NCBI RefSeq assembly: GCF_033958435.1
Contig: NC_134160.1
Location: forward strand, 12,077,001 to 12,141,000
Length of the DNA: 64,000 bases
From: Carettochelys insculpta
Taxonomy: Eukaryota; Chordata; Testudines; Carettochelyidae
Direction: 5' to 3'
Shown: positions 26,301 to 35,760 of the stretch, piece by piece
How positions within the stretch are numbered: the stretch's first letter is position 1
Layout: every line of letters starts with the position of its first letter
Notes under the pieces: generated by a model
What the model saw: only the letters and a program-made list of their open reading frames with translations
What the model was told of the DNA's origin: nothing
Database searches by the model: none
Program-made: the position numbers and the translations under genes

Positions 26301-27083
26301 CAAGAGTTTAGCAAGATTCAAAAAAGGGTCAGATATCTATATAGGAATAATTAGAAAATCCAAACACACAGGATATGATTCCAAAATAAGGGATACAGAC
26401 TGTCACAGTTCATGTCATAAACTAATCTCTGCCTGAAGATAGGAAAAAGTTTCCCCTATGGGCCGGTTCCTCCGTATTTGGTCATTATGGAGATTACTTG
26501 CACCTCCTGATAAGATATTTGGTATTAGCCCATGTCACACGGCTGACTGGCCTAGATATGACCCAGTAAGGCGATTTCTATGTTCCGAACCATTGGAAAG
26601 GGAAGGGATTCTCAGCTCCCTCTGAGACACCAGGTCTTGCTTCTAGCTCAAGAAGGTCCAAAAGATATTGCGCCTTAAAGCCACTACCTTATTATATAGG
26701 TGAACTACTTTAGGTCATTGTTAAAGGTTGACAATTTAATCAGTTATACTTTCTCTCTTCATCTAAGACTTGTGTAACAAAATCAGTAAAAGTATGTCCC
26801 TTCCAGAAGTCCAGTCCACATCCCCTTAAAGAGCATGATGAAAATGGGCAAACCTTAGGTCACACACCACACTGCACACTTATCCCCTTCCCACACCTGT
26901 GCACTACCATGCATGTAGATATTTTAGAATAGGCAAAGTTACATGGATCACTCACCCTTGCTGCACTGGCTGTAGCTGTAATATCACTTGGGTTTTGGTA
27001 TCTTCTGGGTTCTCCCCTTCATTTCCTTCGCTTGGTACAACCACCACATCCCCCACAGGGACGCTCACTTCGGCATTTGCCAT
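13635..27083 (-). CDS. GMEB1: GMEB1, glucocorticoid modulatory element-binding protein 1
   Basis: GMEB1 is a nuclear SAND-domain protein that, with GMEB2, binds the glucocorticoid modulatory element and tunes the dose response of steroid-receptor targets. Nine coding exons join in phase: 27083-26956, 25219-25137, 24121-23997, 19405-19302, 18758-18601, 17233-17105, 16238-16101, 15500-15378 and 14338-13635. The total is 1692 nt, that is 563 codons plus stop, the length of the shorter human isoform. The SAND domain spans about residues 80-168 with the KDWK DNA-contact motif at 133-136; H160, C164 and C168 are candidate zinc ligands. A charged helix (LERQLEEQKK, about 331-340) is a likely coiled coil. 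The C-terminal half is Ser/Thr/Val-rich and acidic, ending NVEIVVLED. The exact N terminus (MANAEVSVPV) and all splice phases agree, so I see no frameshift. GMEB2 is a paralogue but diverges at both ends. Confidence 0.96.
15378..15500 (-). CDS. GMEB1: GMEB1 coding exon 8
   Basis: Acceptor TTTCATTGCAG, donor GTAGGA. 123 nt coding AAVLNNVAHTFGLMDTIKKV, then LDNRKSQTEQGEEQFLYTLT. Symmetric phase 1-1. Confidence 0.95.
15925..15952. repeat. (AAAT)n microsatellite
   Basis: Seven or so AAAT units in a GMEB1 intron. Confidence 0.85.
16101..16238 (-). CDS. GMEB1: GMEB1 coding exon 7
   Basis: Acceptor CCTGTGCCAG, donor GTGGGT. 138 nt coding DTLMFWKGIADVGLMEEVVC, then a predicted helical stretch NIQKELEEVLKGVQQRLSQS. 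Symmetric phase 1-1. Confidence 0.95.
17105..17233 (-). CDS. GMEB1: GMEB1 coding exon 6
   Basis: Acceptor CTTTTGCAG, donor GTAAGT. 129 nt coding SITQIALSEESMEEGIEWNS, then ALTAAVTMATEEGIKKDTEE and IS. Symmetric phase 1-1 exon. Confidence 0.95.
18601..18758 (-). CDS. GMEB1: GMEB1 coding exon 5 (zinc-binding end of SAND)
   Basis: Acceptor TATGCACAG, donor GTAGGG. 158 nt coding KMMDSGQIDFYQHDKVCTNT, then CRSTKFDLLIS and a Ser/Thr/Pro-rich linker ending TSADG. His and two Cys of the H-x3-C-x3-C cluster are intact. Confidence 0.95.
19302..19405 (-). CDS. GMEB1: GMEB1 coding exon 4 (KDWK motif)
   Basis: Acceptor GTTTTTTAG, donor GTACGA. 104 nt coding FNDQLISPKHFVHLAGKSTL, then KDWKRAIRLGGIML. KDWK is the DNA-binding signature of SAND domains. 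The 4.6 kb intron to exon 3 carries the PLE fragment at 22.6-23.46 kb. Confidence 0.96.
20195..20500 (-). repeat. CR1/L3-type LINE 3' end, minus strand
   Basis: The stretch with TCTAGTCTGACTTCCTGTCT, AACACAGGCCAGAGAACTTC and TAAATTGTTCCAATGGCTAA is the reverse complement of a common reptilian LINE 3' region. Located in the GMEB1 intron between coding exons 3 and 4. Confidence 0.6.
22018..22390 (+). repeat. Nonautonomous hAT-like repeat (family A), second copy
   Basis: Begins CAGGGATGGCAAACCTAGTG and carries the GC-rich body also found at 11.16 and 35.99 kb, including a CCCATTGGCTGCAATTCCTG block and a CTCCTGCCCAGG run. Diverged from the other copies. Confidence 0.45.
22566..23460 (+). mobile_element. 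Penelope-like retroelement, 5'-truncated, with GIY-YIG domain and 3' tail
   Basis: PLEs are retroelements that encode a telomerase-related reverse transcriptase fused to a C-terminal GIY-YIG endonuclease. This copy keeps the linker, the endonuclease and about 250 bp of 3' noncoding sequence ending at the tail (CTGAAGAAGTGGGTCTGTCC, then CACGAAAGCTCACCTAATAA) at 23370-23460. The tail carries the hammerhead-like core discussed in the findings. It lies in the 4.6 kb GMEB1 intron, antisense to GMEB1. The reverse-transcriptase part is missing. Confidence 0.8.
22603..23202 (+). pseudogene. PLE ORF fragment: linker plus GIY-YIG endonuclease (199 codons open)
   Basis: The frame is open for 199 codons to its natural-looking stop. 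N-terminal residues (DLQPILNQDATLQKALGD) match the PLE linker. A Cys cluster follows (CQLCPHICSG), then the nuclease: IIYAIMCQQC at about residues 99-108, YIGQTSNSLRQRVNGH at 114-129, then HKPVSQHFNGMGHSVNDLK and a glutamate-rich helix (LEREAAELAFIFKF) typical of the domain's end. The signature I-Y, Y-I-G, the arginine-rich helix and the catalytic-type glutamate are all present. The reverse transcriptase is absent, so the fragment cannot act as an autonomous element. The start ATG is only the first in frame after 5' truncation; the piece is a relic even though open. Confidence 0.75.
23997..24121 (-). CDS. GMEB1: GMEB1 coding exon 3 (start of SAND domain)
   Basis: Acceptor CTGCCTGCAG, donor GTAACT. 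125 nt coding EEIEIAYPITCGESKAILLW, then KKFVCPGINVKCVK. This is the N-terminal half of the SAND fold. Ends in phase 0. Confidence 0.95.
25137..25219 (-). CDS. GMEB1: GMEB1 coding exon 2
   Basis: Acceptor TTTACAACAG, donor GTAAGT. 83 nt coding IYEEGSETSAAVVAVETHTI, then HKLEEGI. Enters in phase 2, leaves in phase 1. The segment precedes the SAND domain. Confidence 0.95.
26265..26590 (+). repeat. CR1/L2-type LINE 3' end, plus strand
   Basis: Contains AAGAGTTTAGCAAGATTCAA, the phrase AGGAAAAAGTTTCCCCTATG and the end GCGATTTCTATGTTCC, a typical reptile LINE C-terminus and 3' end. Diverged, with stops. Confidence 0.6.
26956..27083 (-). CDS. GMEB1: GMEB1 coding exon 1 (start)
   Basis: Start codon is the complement of 27081-27083; 42 codons (MANAEVSVPVGDVVVVPSEG, then on to QLQPVQQ) plus two bases. 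Donor GTGAGT starts at 26955. The acceptor lies a few bases upstream of the ATG (GTGAGAG before ATGGC), so little 5'UTR is in this exon. Confidence 0.95.
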
Positions 27084-27089
27084 CTCTCA

Positions 27090-30000
27090 CATGCAGTCAA
27101 AAGGCTGGGTGGCAAGCATGCTGTAGCAGACAAGCAGAGGTATCTATTTGCCTTGTTTTCATGGGAAGAACAAGAATGTTCTCTGGTGTCAAAATGGAAG
27201 CCAGCAGTCCTGCTGCAGTTAACAACACAGTATTGGACTAATGGGAGCCGAGAAGCTTACAGAAGAATGATCTTCAATCTCAGAGCACGTGAAGAGGAGC
27301 ATTAGTTGCTGATAAAACTCCTCTATGCTGCAAAAGCAAACTGAAGTGCAAGGTCTGCCATGAAAGAGAAGGGATATTGGGCTTCTGATGATGGGAATGC
27401 ATAAACCATAATACCTCTCAGCTTGCAGAGCAAGCAACTGAGAACACTGGATCTGGCATCAGTGAAAAAACATGGAACCCTACAGTACTATAGTCACATG
27501 TATTTTAATAGAAGACAGAATGCAGTGCAGACTTACCTGTACTGTGCAGTTTAATAATCAATCATTGCAAAATCAATGCCAGTCAGGTCAGCGTCAGAGC
27601 AAACCCACATGCTTGGACTTGGCAGCAGCCATGAGTGTGCTGGGAGACAGGTTTCTAAGATGGGGCTAATTCCCTTGTTTCCTTAGTTGCAAGATTCCTA
27701 GCAGGCATTCTGATGCCATAATCTTTTATCACCAGAAAAATGCGCAGACCAGATTTTTTTCCACTACATCCAAGAGAAACTGTAAGATTGTGATCCTAGC
27801 ATCAAAGACAAGTTGCAGAAGGATGGGAATAAAGATCTTGGTGTTTTATTGAAAGCATGTTGGGTATTTGTTGTGCTTTGCTGGAATGCTCTCTAGAGCT
27901 CATGTGGGAAAATACACGTCATTTTATTACTGGAGGAGTTAATTGTTTTTTTTTTTTATCACCTTGCCTAAAAAGCAGGGAGAGAGGATGCCACATTACG
28001 TAATTTGTTAAAAATGATCCTGGATCCAGTTCAATATTGTTCTCCTTCATTCTAAAACCTGATCTGCACCAGTCTATCTCAGAAACCAGCTACTTCTCTA
28101 CCTCATCTTATGGAGCTGGCACCCTAGCTGCTCTTCCCCAGTCTCAAGGTCTTTTAATTGAGAACCTTCTCCTCTGCACGATGGGGCATCTGGAATAGCC
28201 TCCCTGTATGCCTACACAACACTAATTGTTCCTCTCCACAGAGACCCAGGTTTTTACCATTGGCTTGCTAGAAGCAGGGTCCTCTCAGTGGCAGACCTTC
28301 CACTCTGGTGTTCCTCACCAGGTGAGATCAGGCTGAGTCTAAGCCTGACACTATTTAGATCCAAATGTAAGGCATAACTTACCAAGACATCATTTGCTTC
28401 AACTCCCTGCTTATCCTGTTTCTGCAGTGTGTTTTGGGACCGACCAGAGCATGGCTAGGCAGAGAAGCAACCCAGAAGGAAGCAAAGAATGGAAACGTGG
28501 TGGGACCAGTGGACATGTAAGACAGCAGCTGCATAGGATGCACCATCCATTGCTTAAGGAGAAAATGGCAGGATCCAGCTACCAAAGCAGTTCTCCTTTG
28601 TTTTCAAGATTTCCTTGGCTTAAGTAGGTATTTTCTGTGTCTAGGGGGAAAATGATCTGCAGTCTCTGTAAGAGGGAACTCTGGGAGCTTCATAGCTTAT
28701 CAAAGCCCCTAGTGTCAGATGTTACCAGGAGTCACTTGGGCACAGACAAGACAAAGTCTGCAGTGAAGTCTCCTGAGAGGACGAAACTCAGTGGCTTCTG
28801 GAGCTGGCATGTGTGTCACTAACAGCATCTGTACTCCCCACCATTCGGTACTATCAATGCTCTAGGAATGGCAGAGTCCTGCACCTGGTATTTGGTCTCC
28901 CACTACACGTGTGCCGGACATACAGCCGGATTTGGTGCCATGCTGTATACAGAGGCTGTATATTCTTGGGTGCAATGTTTAGTGGTGTCTAGGGCTGAAT
29001 TTATTAAACTCAGCATCACACATTTATTAACTAGTCTCACAAACCCCTGCAGCCAAGGTCAGTGTTTGAAATTTCTCATCCTTCATTCATCCACATGGAG
29101 GTGCACAATCCCTAAAATATTCACCTTTCCGTTGTCAGGCTTTGGAGGGTGCGAGCCCCCCATTCATTTCATTCTTTGGCTGTTAAGATAAAATGGTGCT
29201 AGAATCCTACACCTGTCTTAGGAGGAAGGACATACATTTCCTATCCCCAGGGAACAGTTTCTATGATCACTTAGAGCTGAGTCAGGTCTGTGGGATGCCT
29301 TTTTTTTTTTTTTTTTTTTTTAAGAGTCAGGACAACACAGGACTCAACATACCCAGCCGAACACTACTCATCCATCTATACTAGTCAAGGTCATGAGGAA
29401 AATACCCATCTCTGGAATGAAAAAAAAAAAAAATCCATCCGCTCACTACATACAGACCTTTCACTCCCCAGTTTGGTGCAAACACATACAAAAAGGCCCA
29501 TCCTCCTTCCATCCCAAGGCCTCTATAATCTAACACATACAGGGTCTGAAGATGGCCAGCCCTCTTCACACCTACGTGGGCAGTAGACAAAAACTACCTT
29601 CATGGGGGTGAGCCTCCACTCTAACCACCATTTACTCATTAGTAGTCAGGACATCAGAGAGCAAGAGCCCCTCCCTCCACCCCAGTCACCCTGTCATCCC
29701 ATAAGGACTAGAGAAAATAAGATGCTACCTCCCCAGCCAGACGTCCAAAGGGCATGTGTGTGCGGGTGGGGGAAGGAGAAGCAGGAGGTATTACTAGTAG
29801 GGGCCCAGGCTGCACACCTCAGACTTCCTCTTCACCTGGTGTAGCAAGAAGAGGATATGAGATTCGGACAGCTGCTCCCTGGCCAGCCCGGCAGGCCTGG
29901 GGCAGCACAAAGTCCCCCACATGCCATCGCTGGCCTAGACCCCTGAGCAGGAGAGGCCACCATCCCCTCTTCACACCACAAAGGTCAGATGGGGCAGAGG

Positions 30001-30416
30001 TCACCACCCTGGCCCCCAAAAAGCTGGAGGTCAGAGGTCACCATCTCCCTTCGCCGATGAGCGGGGGGTAAGAGAGGCACCAAATCCGATCGCGGGTGGC
30101 CTCTGCACCCCCACCCCTCTGCTGCCCCCGCGGAGGGGCTAGGGGGCGGGGCTCCCCTGAGGAAGGGGTGTGGCCTCTCCTCCTCCCGCCCCTCGCTTCA
30201 GGCAGGCGGGCGGGCGGGCGCCGAGCGGACGCAACCACTCAACCCCCCTTCCCCCCCCCGCGGCGGCGCGACGTCCCTCTCCCGGCGGCGGCACGTACAG
30301 CGGCGGCGCGCTCTGGGGCTCCCCCTCCCACTGCGGCCATACCCCCCCACCTCCGCACTCCGCGTCCGGGCCTGGCCCCTCCCGGCTCCCGTAGCGCGGC
30401 GCCCTCCGTCCCTTAC
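27090..30416 (-). other. GMEB1: GMEB1 intron 1
   Basis: From the noncoding first exon to the ATG exon. No further exon recognised. It contains a poly-T run at about 29300-29322 and an A-rich run near 29420. Sequence becomes GC-rich from about 29.9 kb toward the promoter. Confidence 0.6.
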
Positions 30417-30560
30417 CGTCTCCGAGCGGCCGAGTCAGGGGCAGGGGGAGGGGAGGAATGAGCATGCGCAACAGCCGCGCCCGCGACATCGCTCGGTCTC
30501 CGGCACTTCCGGCCGCCGCCTGCCTTAAAGGGACCGCGGACCTATTTACTCCGGGTACTG
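30090..30560 (-). promoter_or_regulatory. GMEB1: CpG-island promoter of GMEB1, with ETS site
   Basis: CpG-dense block with sharp edges about 3.3 kb upstream of the GMEB1 start codon. A consensus ETS/GABPA site, CCGGAAGT on the minus strand, lies at 30512-30505, and GC boxes occur nearby. ETS sites of this type commonly sit at the start site of TATA-less housekeeping promoters. Confidence 0.75.
30417..30500 (-). other. GMEB1: GMEB1 noncoding first exon (predicted)
   Basis: A strong splice donor on the minus strand, GAGACG followed by GTAAGG with the exon ending at 30417, lies inside the CpG island upstream of the ATG exon. The right boundary (transcription start) is an estimate placed at the ETS site. 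Confidence 0.55.
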
Positions 30561-30619
30561 CTCCGTTGGGCTGTGCAGCTCTCTGGGGTTTGCAGTGCCC
30601 CCAGCCCTCTTCGCCCAAA

Positions 30620-31616
30620 GATTAGCCGTGCTGTGTGCCCAGGGAAAAGGGGCTAGCCGGAACCTCTGACCTGGGGGGCATCCGACCCCCCAGGCGCTTC
30701 CCCCAGAGCTGCCTCACCTCTAGGGATACCCTGTATGACCCCTACTTGGGGGGGCACCCCACAGACCTGCCTGAACCCTAGGGGATCACGTGAGACCCTT
30801 GTTCTGAGTACCATCCCACAGACCTATCTCACCTCGAAGCGATTACAGGAACTGTGCCCTGGGGGTCCATTCCACCCCCCAGGGGTCATCTCCATCTCAC
30901 TGGGGATCACCCCTATCGCAGACTTGCTTTGCTCTAGGGTGATGGTCCAGGACCCTGCCCTGGGCGTGGGGGGAGGGGGCATGAGGGAGGTTGCAAGCAA
31001 GGGCACTACCCCACCCCACCCCACCCCCGTCTCCTCCCTGTATCCCTCCCTTCGCTGTGACTTGTGGGTAGCTGGTTCAAGGAGTCTCAGAGAGGCGGAG
31101 GAAGGGGCATTCTAAAGAGACCATTTCCAGGAATCCACACAAACTGCAGTTTCATGCAGTCCGAGCATAGTTCTTGTCAGCCTTTATATATTTGTGGTCA
31201 AAGTCACCCTATGTGCTTGCCTCCTTGAACAGGTGAGAAAGAAGAAATGATTTATTTGATCCATCAACCTGTCTGGCCAACAGGCTGGACACCATGTGCT
31301 CCCTCCCCCAAATGTTTATTTGGCATCCTAACCCTGTTTCTACGGCTGGTCCTAGGTGCAGCCCAGGAAGACTAAAGATCACAGGATGCAATGCTCCATC
31401 GAAGTAGCCTTGGTTTGGCTGCATGATCCAGCCCAAACTACTTCAACTTGGTCCAGGCCATCCATTCAAAGTAAGATAAACCTGAAATCTGTGTGAGCCT
31501 CGCCCTTTCCCCTTCAATCAATCATCAAGTGCCAGTGCACACAAGGACTTCAGGTCTAGAGACTTGTCTACACAGGAAAATCACCCATTTGCTGTTCGGT
31601 CTCAATCACATGTTCA
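30620..31616. other. GMEB1 upstream flank, nothing recognised
   Basis: GC-rich shoulder of the CpG island giving way to unique-looking sequence. Neither TAF12 exons nor a U11 snRNA gene, which lie near GMEB1 in human, can be seen here. Confidence 0.5.
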
Positions 31617-31624
31617 GTAACAGT

Positions 31625-31839
31625 CAGAGCTGGAAAAAGTACCAAAAAATGTCTTGAGTAAAAGTGTAGCTGCTTAGGTTGGAGAGATGTACCTAAGTGC
31701 CAGCCACTGGTGTCCTTCTGTAAAACTGCATGAGTAAAATTACACATGCCCATGACATCTTTTTTGTACTCAAGTATCCAGAAACAAAAACAGCTGTACT
31801 CTTACTCAAGGAACTTTTTGGGTGCTTTTTCCACCTCTG
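31625..31839. mobile_element. hAT MITE, Tol2-like termini, complete with 8-bp TSD
   Basis: A 215-bp element bounded by the perfect 8-bp duplication GTAACAGT (31617-31624 and 31840-31847). Termini are CAGAGCTGGAAAAAGTACC and the inverse GGTGCTTTTTCCACCTCTG. The ACTCAAGTA/TACTTGAGT-type internal sequence and 8-bp duplication are those of the Tol2/hAT superfamily. No coding capacity. Confidence 0.9.
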
Positions 31840-31985
31840 GTAACAGTGCTGAAAATGGTTTAGCCCAGTCTACATGAGCAGTTCAACTGTTTTTTGTTAA
31901 AGATACTGAGAAGATTCATTGTTGACTACAGTTTCCAGCACTGGCTCCCTTTCCTAACTTATGAAGGGCTTTTATATGAAATGGA

Positions 31986-32214
31986 CAGAGAAGGGAAAAG
32001 TACCCCAAAAGTTACTTGAGTACAAGGGGATCTGCTTTCACTTCTGGATACTTGAGTATAATCTAGATGTGATGTGTGTATGCACACGCGTGTACTTTTA
32101 CTCAAGTAGTTTTCCGGAGGGACACTGGTAACTTGTAAAAAAGTACACCCCCTGCCTCCCCCAAGCACCTGCACTTTTACTTGGGTAGCTTTTTGGGTAC
32201 TTTTTCCACCTCTG
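31986..32214. mobile_element. hAT MITE, Tol2-like termini, second copy
   Basis: A 229-bp copy of the same family, starting CAGAGAAGGGAAAAGTACC and ending GGTACTTTTTCCACCTCTG. Flanks GAAATGGA and GAGCTGGA could be a decayed 8-bp duplication. Internal sequence differs from the 31.6 kb copy except near the ends. Confidence 0.8.
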
Positions 32215-32239
32215 GAGCTGGAGGGTTGAATGCTAGGAT

Positions 32240-33940
32240 CTCTATTATGGCAAATACTTAAGCCTCCTAAATGAAGATAGGGAACATTGTGTGCTGGGCC
32301 CATAGGTTCTGTGAGCTGCTCCACATGATCCATATGAGGTACAGACTTTTGGCCTAATGGCTGGTTGCCACTGCAGACTTCAATTAGGCACTATTTGAGT
32401 ACTGCTGCAGTACAAGAGGGGCCAGGTACCATCTCCTTATATGTTAAAGTATTAATGAACCCTCCCAGCACATGCCTATTTCATGCATGTTTGGCAGACA
32501 GTTGCACAAAGGCTTGATTAAAAACAGGAGCCTAATAACACGTCACGTTCTTACCACACCTGTTCTCCCAGAGCACTTAGTGAACCACACACAGCACAAC
32601 TGAAAGGCAGCTATGCTACGTTTGGCATGGTGAGTAGCTGCCATTTGTCCCACAGCATCTTGCAGAGGACAGTGAGACAGCCTCCTACTCGTATGAGAAG
32701 CACCGTCAATCCTTTATTGCTATGCACATCAGGAAACACCTTGGCTTGTAAGGTCTCATCTGAGAGAGACACATGCAGCAGGGGGTGCAGAGCCTGAAGT
32801 ATGCAAGGATAAAGGGCTGAGTCAACCCACCCAGCATTGCCCAGGAGTGTAAGGGTTTCAGACCAAGAGTCTGAGTCTTCTAGTGCCAGAGGGATCTCCG
32901 TCGATCAGGGCCTGCACCCCATAATCTAAGATTTGTTTGCAAGATTGGAGGGAAGAGAATGAAAGGAAGGAATGAAGAGGTTAGAGGGACTGTGTTTAGG
33001 AGTGCCCAATGTATGGAAATGAAGCTTGGAAACATGAGACCTCATGGATTTCAAGGGACACAGCAGACATGGTACTCCATTCAGGGCAGTGTAAGGCGTG
33101 TTTCAGAGCCAGGCTTTCAAACAGCTCCTTTAGACATCAAAATATGTGGCCATGTTTCTCAGAGAGTGCGCTGCAGATGTGGGGGTTGAGCACTTTTGAA
33201 AGTCTGTCCCAGAACTGAAGTCAATACCAGTACTAGCTTCCTTGCACCAATATTCTGCAGTTTTACCCTCGAGAGATGGGGTTTCCGGGCAGTATTAAGT
33301 GCACAGAATGGCTCTGTGCCAGCTCTGTTTGCATCCCTAGCCTGGAGGTTGTATCACAGGAGAAGTGAGGGGCAGTGGCTGGAGTGCCCTGGGCTCTGAC
33401 TAGTCTCAGTTCCTTGCGGCATAGGACTCTGGGTCCCAAGGCTGCTGTAATTTACACCTTGAACCAGGCAGGGGTTTGCTTGGCCCAGAACATTAGTAGA
33501 TGCACAAGGAGAGATCATCGAGGTGTATCTCAGCCAGAATGAAAATCAACCCCCATCTTCAATCCCCTCACATCAGAGAAGAGATAACACAATAATACCA
33601 ACATTTATACACCTGGCACTTTTTCCCTGGCATAAAGGTAAAAAACAGGAACTCTGTTTCACTTTGCTCACATTTGTTTTCATATGCAGAGGCTCAGTGA
33701 TGCCCCACTTAGGTTGCAAACAAAGCAGAGGAAGTTTTATTTATTTTAAACACATTGTTTCAACTGCAGCATCTGTGTTTACAAACATATGCTTCAAAGT
33801 TTTATGGTATGACAAACTCTATCATTTGAGTGTAACATTCTCTTTGATTTTGCATTGTGTTGCCTCTTTTTGAGGTTGCCATCACACATGGTGTAGGCCA
33901 ATGCTACACCCTTGGGCCCAGACAGGCTCCAAAATCCAAT
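32240..33940. other. Intergenic, nothing recognised
   Basis: No conserved exon, RNA gene or clear repeat. Short open frames only. Confidence 0.5.
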
Positions 33941-33947
33941 ACAATAG

Positions 33948-34137
33948 GGTCTCAATATTCGCGAACCTAATCAATTATTCCTGCACAGATGCTCTTCTCC
34001 GGGGCATGGAATGCCAGCAGCTGCTGCTTCCCCCAGGGTCCCGGGCAGGGAGTGCCAGCAGCCAGGGGCTGCCATATTTGCGTAATTCAGCATTCGCAAG
34101 GGTTGTTGACACAGCACCCTTATGGATGTTGAGACCC
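33948..34137. mobile_element. Tigger/pogo-like MITE
   Basis: Ends AGGGTCTCAATATTCGCGAA and, inverted, TTGAGACCCTGCA; internal CAGCAGCTGCTGCTTCCCCC matches the copy at 35.48 kb. The GGGTCTC terminus is of pogo/Tigger type. Confidence 0.6.
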
Positions 34138-34397
34138 TGCATTTGCATCAGTTTTTTATCACTTACTCATTTGCATCCCTGAGTAATGAGACCCTGCATT
34201 TGCATTAGACATTTGCATCACTTACTCATGCCTGTTTATAAGTCATCGTGACCACATGATGGCGCTAAGAGACATCCATGCCAATGGCTGGTGTGCTTAT
34301 GCAAGCCTCTGCCAAAGACATCAAAAGGCTACAGTGAATAGCTAGTTAACAGGAGCTGCTGTTTCAATAAGCGTTGAGCACTAAACATTAAATCAGA

Positions 34398-34648
34398 GCA
34401 ACAAGAAGTCCTGTGGCATCTTACAGAGACTAACAGATATTTTGGAGCATAAGCTTTCGTGGGCAAAGACCCGCTTCATCAGATGCATGAGTGGGACAAC
34501 CCCCTCCCCCACAGCTCATGCATCTGATGAAGCGGGTCTTTGCCCACGAAAGCTTATGCTCCAAAATATCTGTTAGTCTCTGTAAGGTGCCACAGGACTT
34601 CTTGTTGTCAAAGATACAGACTAACACGGCTACCTCTCTGATACTTGT
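34398..34648. mobile_element. Near-perfect inverted dimer of PLE 3' tails with TSD
   Basis: A 251-bp insertion flanked by 12-bp direct repeats differing at one base (34386-34397 and 34649-34660). Two 93-bp arms (34399-34491, minus; 34515-34607, plus) differ at only one position and are separated by a 23-bp C-rich spacer. The right arm continues to the full 3' end (ACTAACACGGCTACCTCTCT). The arms contain the CTGATGA...GAAA core. Confidence 0.85.
34520..34568 (+). ncRNA. Hammerhead-ribozyme-like core in a PLE tail
   Basis: CTGATGA at 34524-34530; stem II hairpin 34531-34547 (GCGGG, loop, CCCAC, with one C-A mismatch); GAAA at 34548-34551; then GCTTATGC (34552-34559), which can form a two-base-pair stem III plus the A-U closing pair, followed by TC at 34560-34561 as the cleavage-site position. 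Order and spacing are those of a minimal type I hammerhead, which Penelope-like elements are known to encode. A convincing stem I is not visible, so activity is uncertain. A mirror copy lies at 34482-34445 on the minus strand. Confidence 0.45.
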
Positions 34649-35356
34649 CATTCAATCAGAAAGCGTTCTCCTGGAACCTGAGTGCCCCACTTATGCTTAT
34701 CATGATTTTAAAGTGCTGGATATTGGCTATTTTTTCTGATTTATATTTTATTATCTGCTCCTTTGTGCGATCATGGCCCCATGGGTGAATCAGCAAACTG
34801 AGGCAGAGGTAGATTAAAATGAGACACAGCGGAAAAAATTCACACCTGTGCAGAGAAGTCGTGCCTCACTTCACCCTACCTTGGAGCTATACTATGGAAG
34901 AATTATAACTGTGCGGAGAGGGAGATGTCTGTGCTGAACCTGCATGGGACAGAGGAGCTAGAAGGTCAAGGGTAGGGCCACTCAACCCACATTTACATGG
35001 ACTCAGAGACACCCATGCTCCTGGAACAGAAGTGGAGCTGCAGGAGATGGGCAGTGATGTGTGGCAGCCCTGGTGGGTGGTTTCACTTTTCTGTAACAGG
35101 AAACACACACTCTTCTCCTGAAGAGATTGCTTGGGTTTAGGCGGTGAGGGGCCTTTTACCCATAATGCATCAGGGCAGCTATCAAAGCAGAAGTCAGGAG
35201 TCTCTGATGCAGCAAATAATTGCAGTCCACTAGTTAATTACTGGGATAAGCACAGATTGAAGGGACACAAGCCAGCAGTGAACTCATTGTTTTGTCTAAA
35301 TCTGCAAGTGGTAACCACTACTGTAGGCCCAACTGAGGGCCATACTGTACCACAAG

Positions 35357-35760
35357 AGGTGGAAAGTAGCTAAGTACAAATACTTACACTACTCCAGTAT
35401 GGTTTTCTAGCTTTTGAACTTTAGTCAAGTACTTTTTTGGGTGATACTTTGACTTTTACTCAAGGTGTTTTAGAAAATATGGTAGAGTCTCACCATTTGC
35501 GAGTGCCACATTTGCAAATTCAATTATTCGTGAGTGGCCTCGCTTCCCCAGGCTCCGGGGCTGGGAGCACCAGCAGCTGCCACAGCTTCTCCAGTACCCC
35601 AGGGCAGGAGCACCAGCAGTCACCTCTTCCTGGGACTCCAAGGGCCCTCCCACACAAATTTGCAAAAATCAACATTCACGAGGGTTCTGAACCTAGAACC
35701 CTCGTGAATGCTGAGACCCTACTGTCCTGAACTTTTTACTCCTCTAGCATGTCCAGAAGC
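35357..35760. mobile_element. Tol2-like hAT MITE interrupted by a Tigger-like MITE
   Basis: The left part (35357-35480) starts AGAGGTGGAAAGTAGCTAAG and carries TTTTACTCAAGGTG-like Tol2-family sequence. A short right remnant (ACTTTTTACTCCTCTAG, about 35734-35750) follows the insert. Order of insertion: hAT first, Tigger-like element second. Confidence 0.5.
35481..35727. mobile_element. Tigger/pogo-like MITE, second copy
   Basis: Starts TAGAGTCTCACCATTTGCGA and ends GAATGCTGAGACCCTACTG, inverted termini of about 12 bp core (GAGTCTCA/TGAGACCC). Near its right end it holds a local inverted repeat (ACGAGGGTTCTGAACC, then TAGAACCCTCGTGAATG). Confidence 0.65.

Noticed and set aside
34398..34648. 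Inverted repeats read as a terminator, CRISPR or assembly fold-back
   Set aside because: The 12-bp flanking duplication and the known PLE tail sequence explain it as a transposed dimer.
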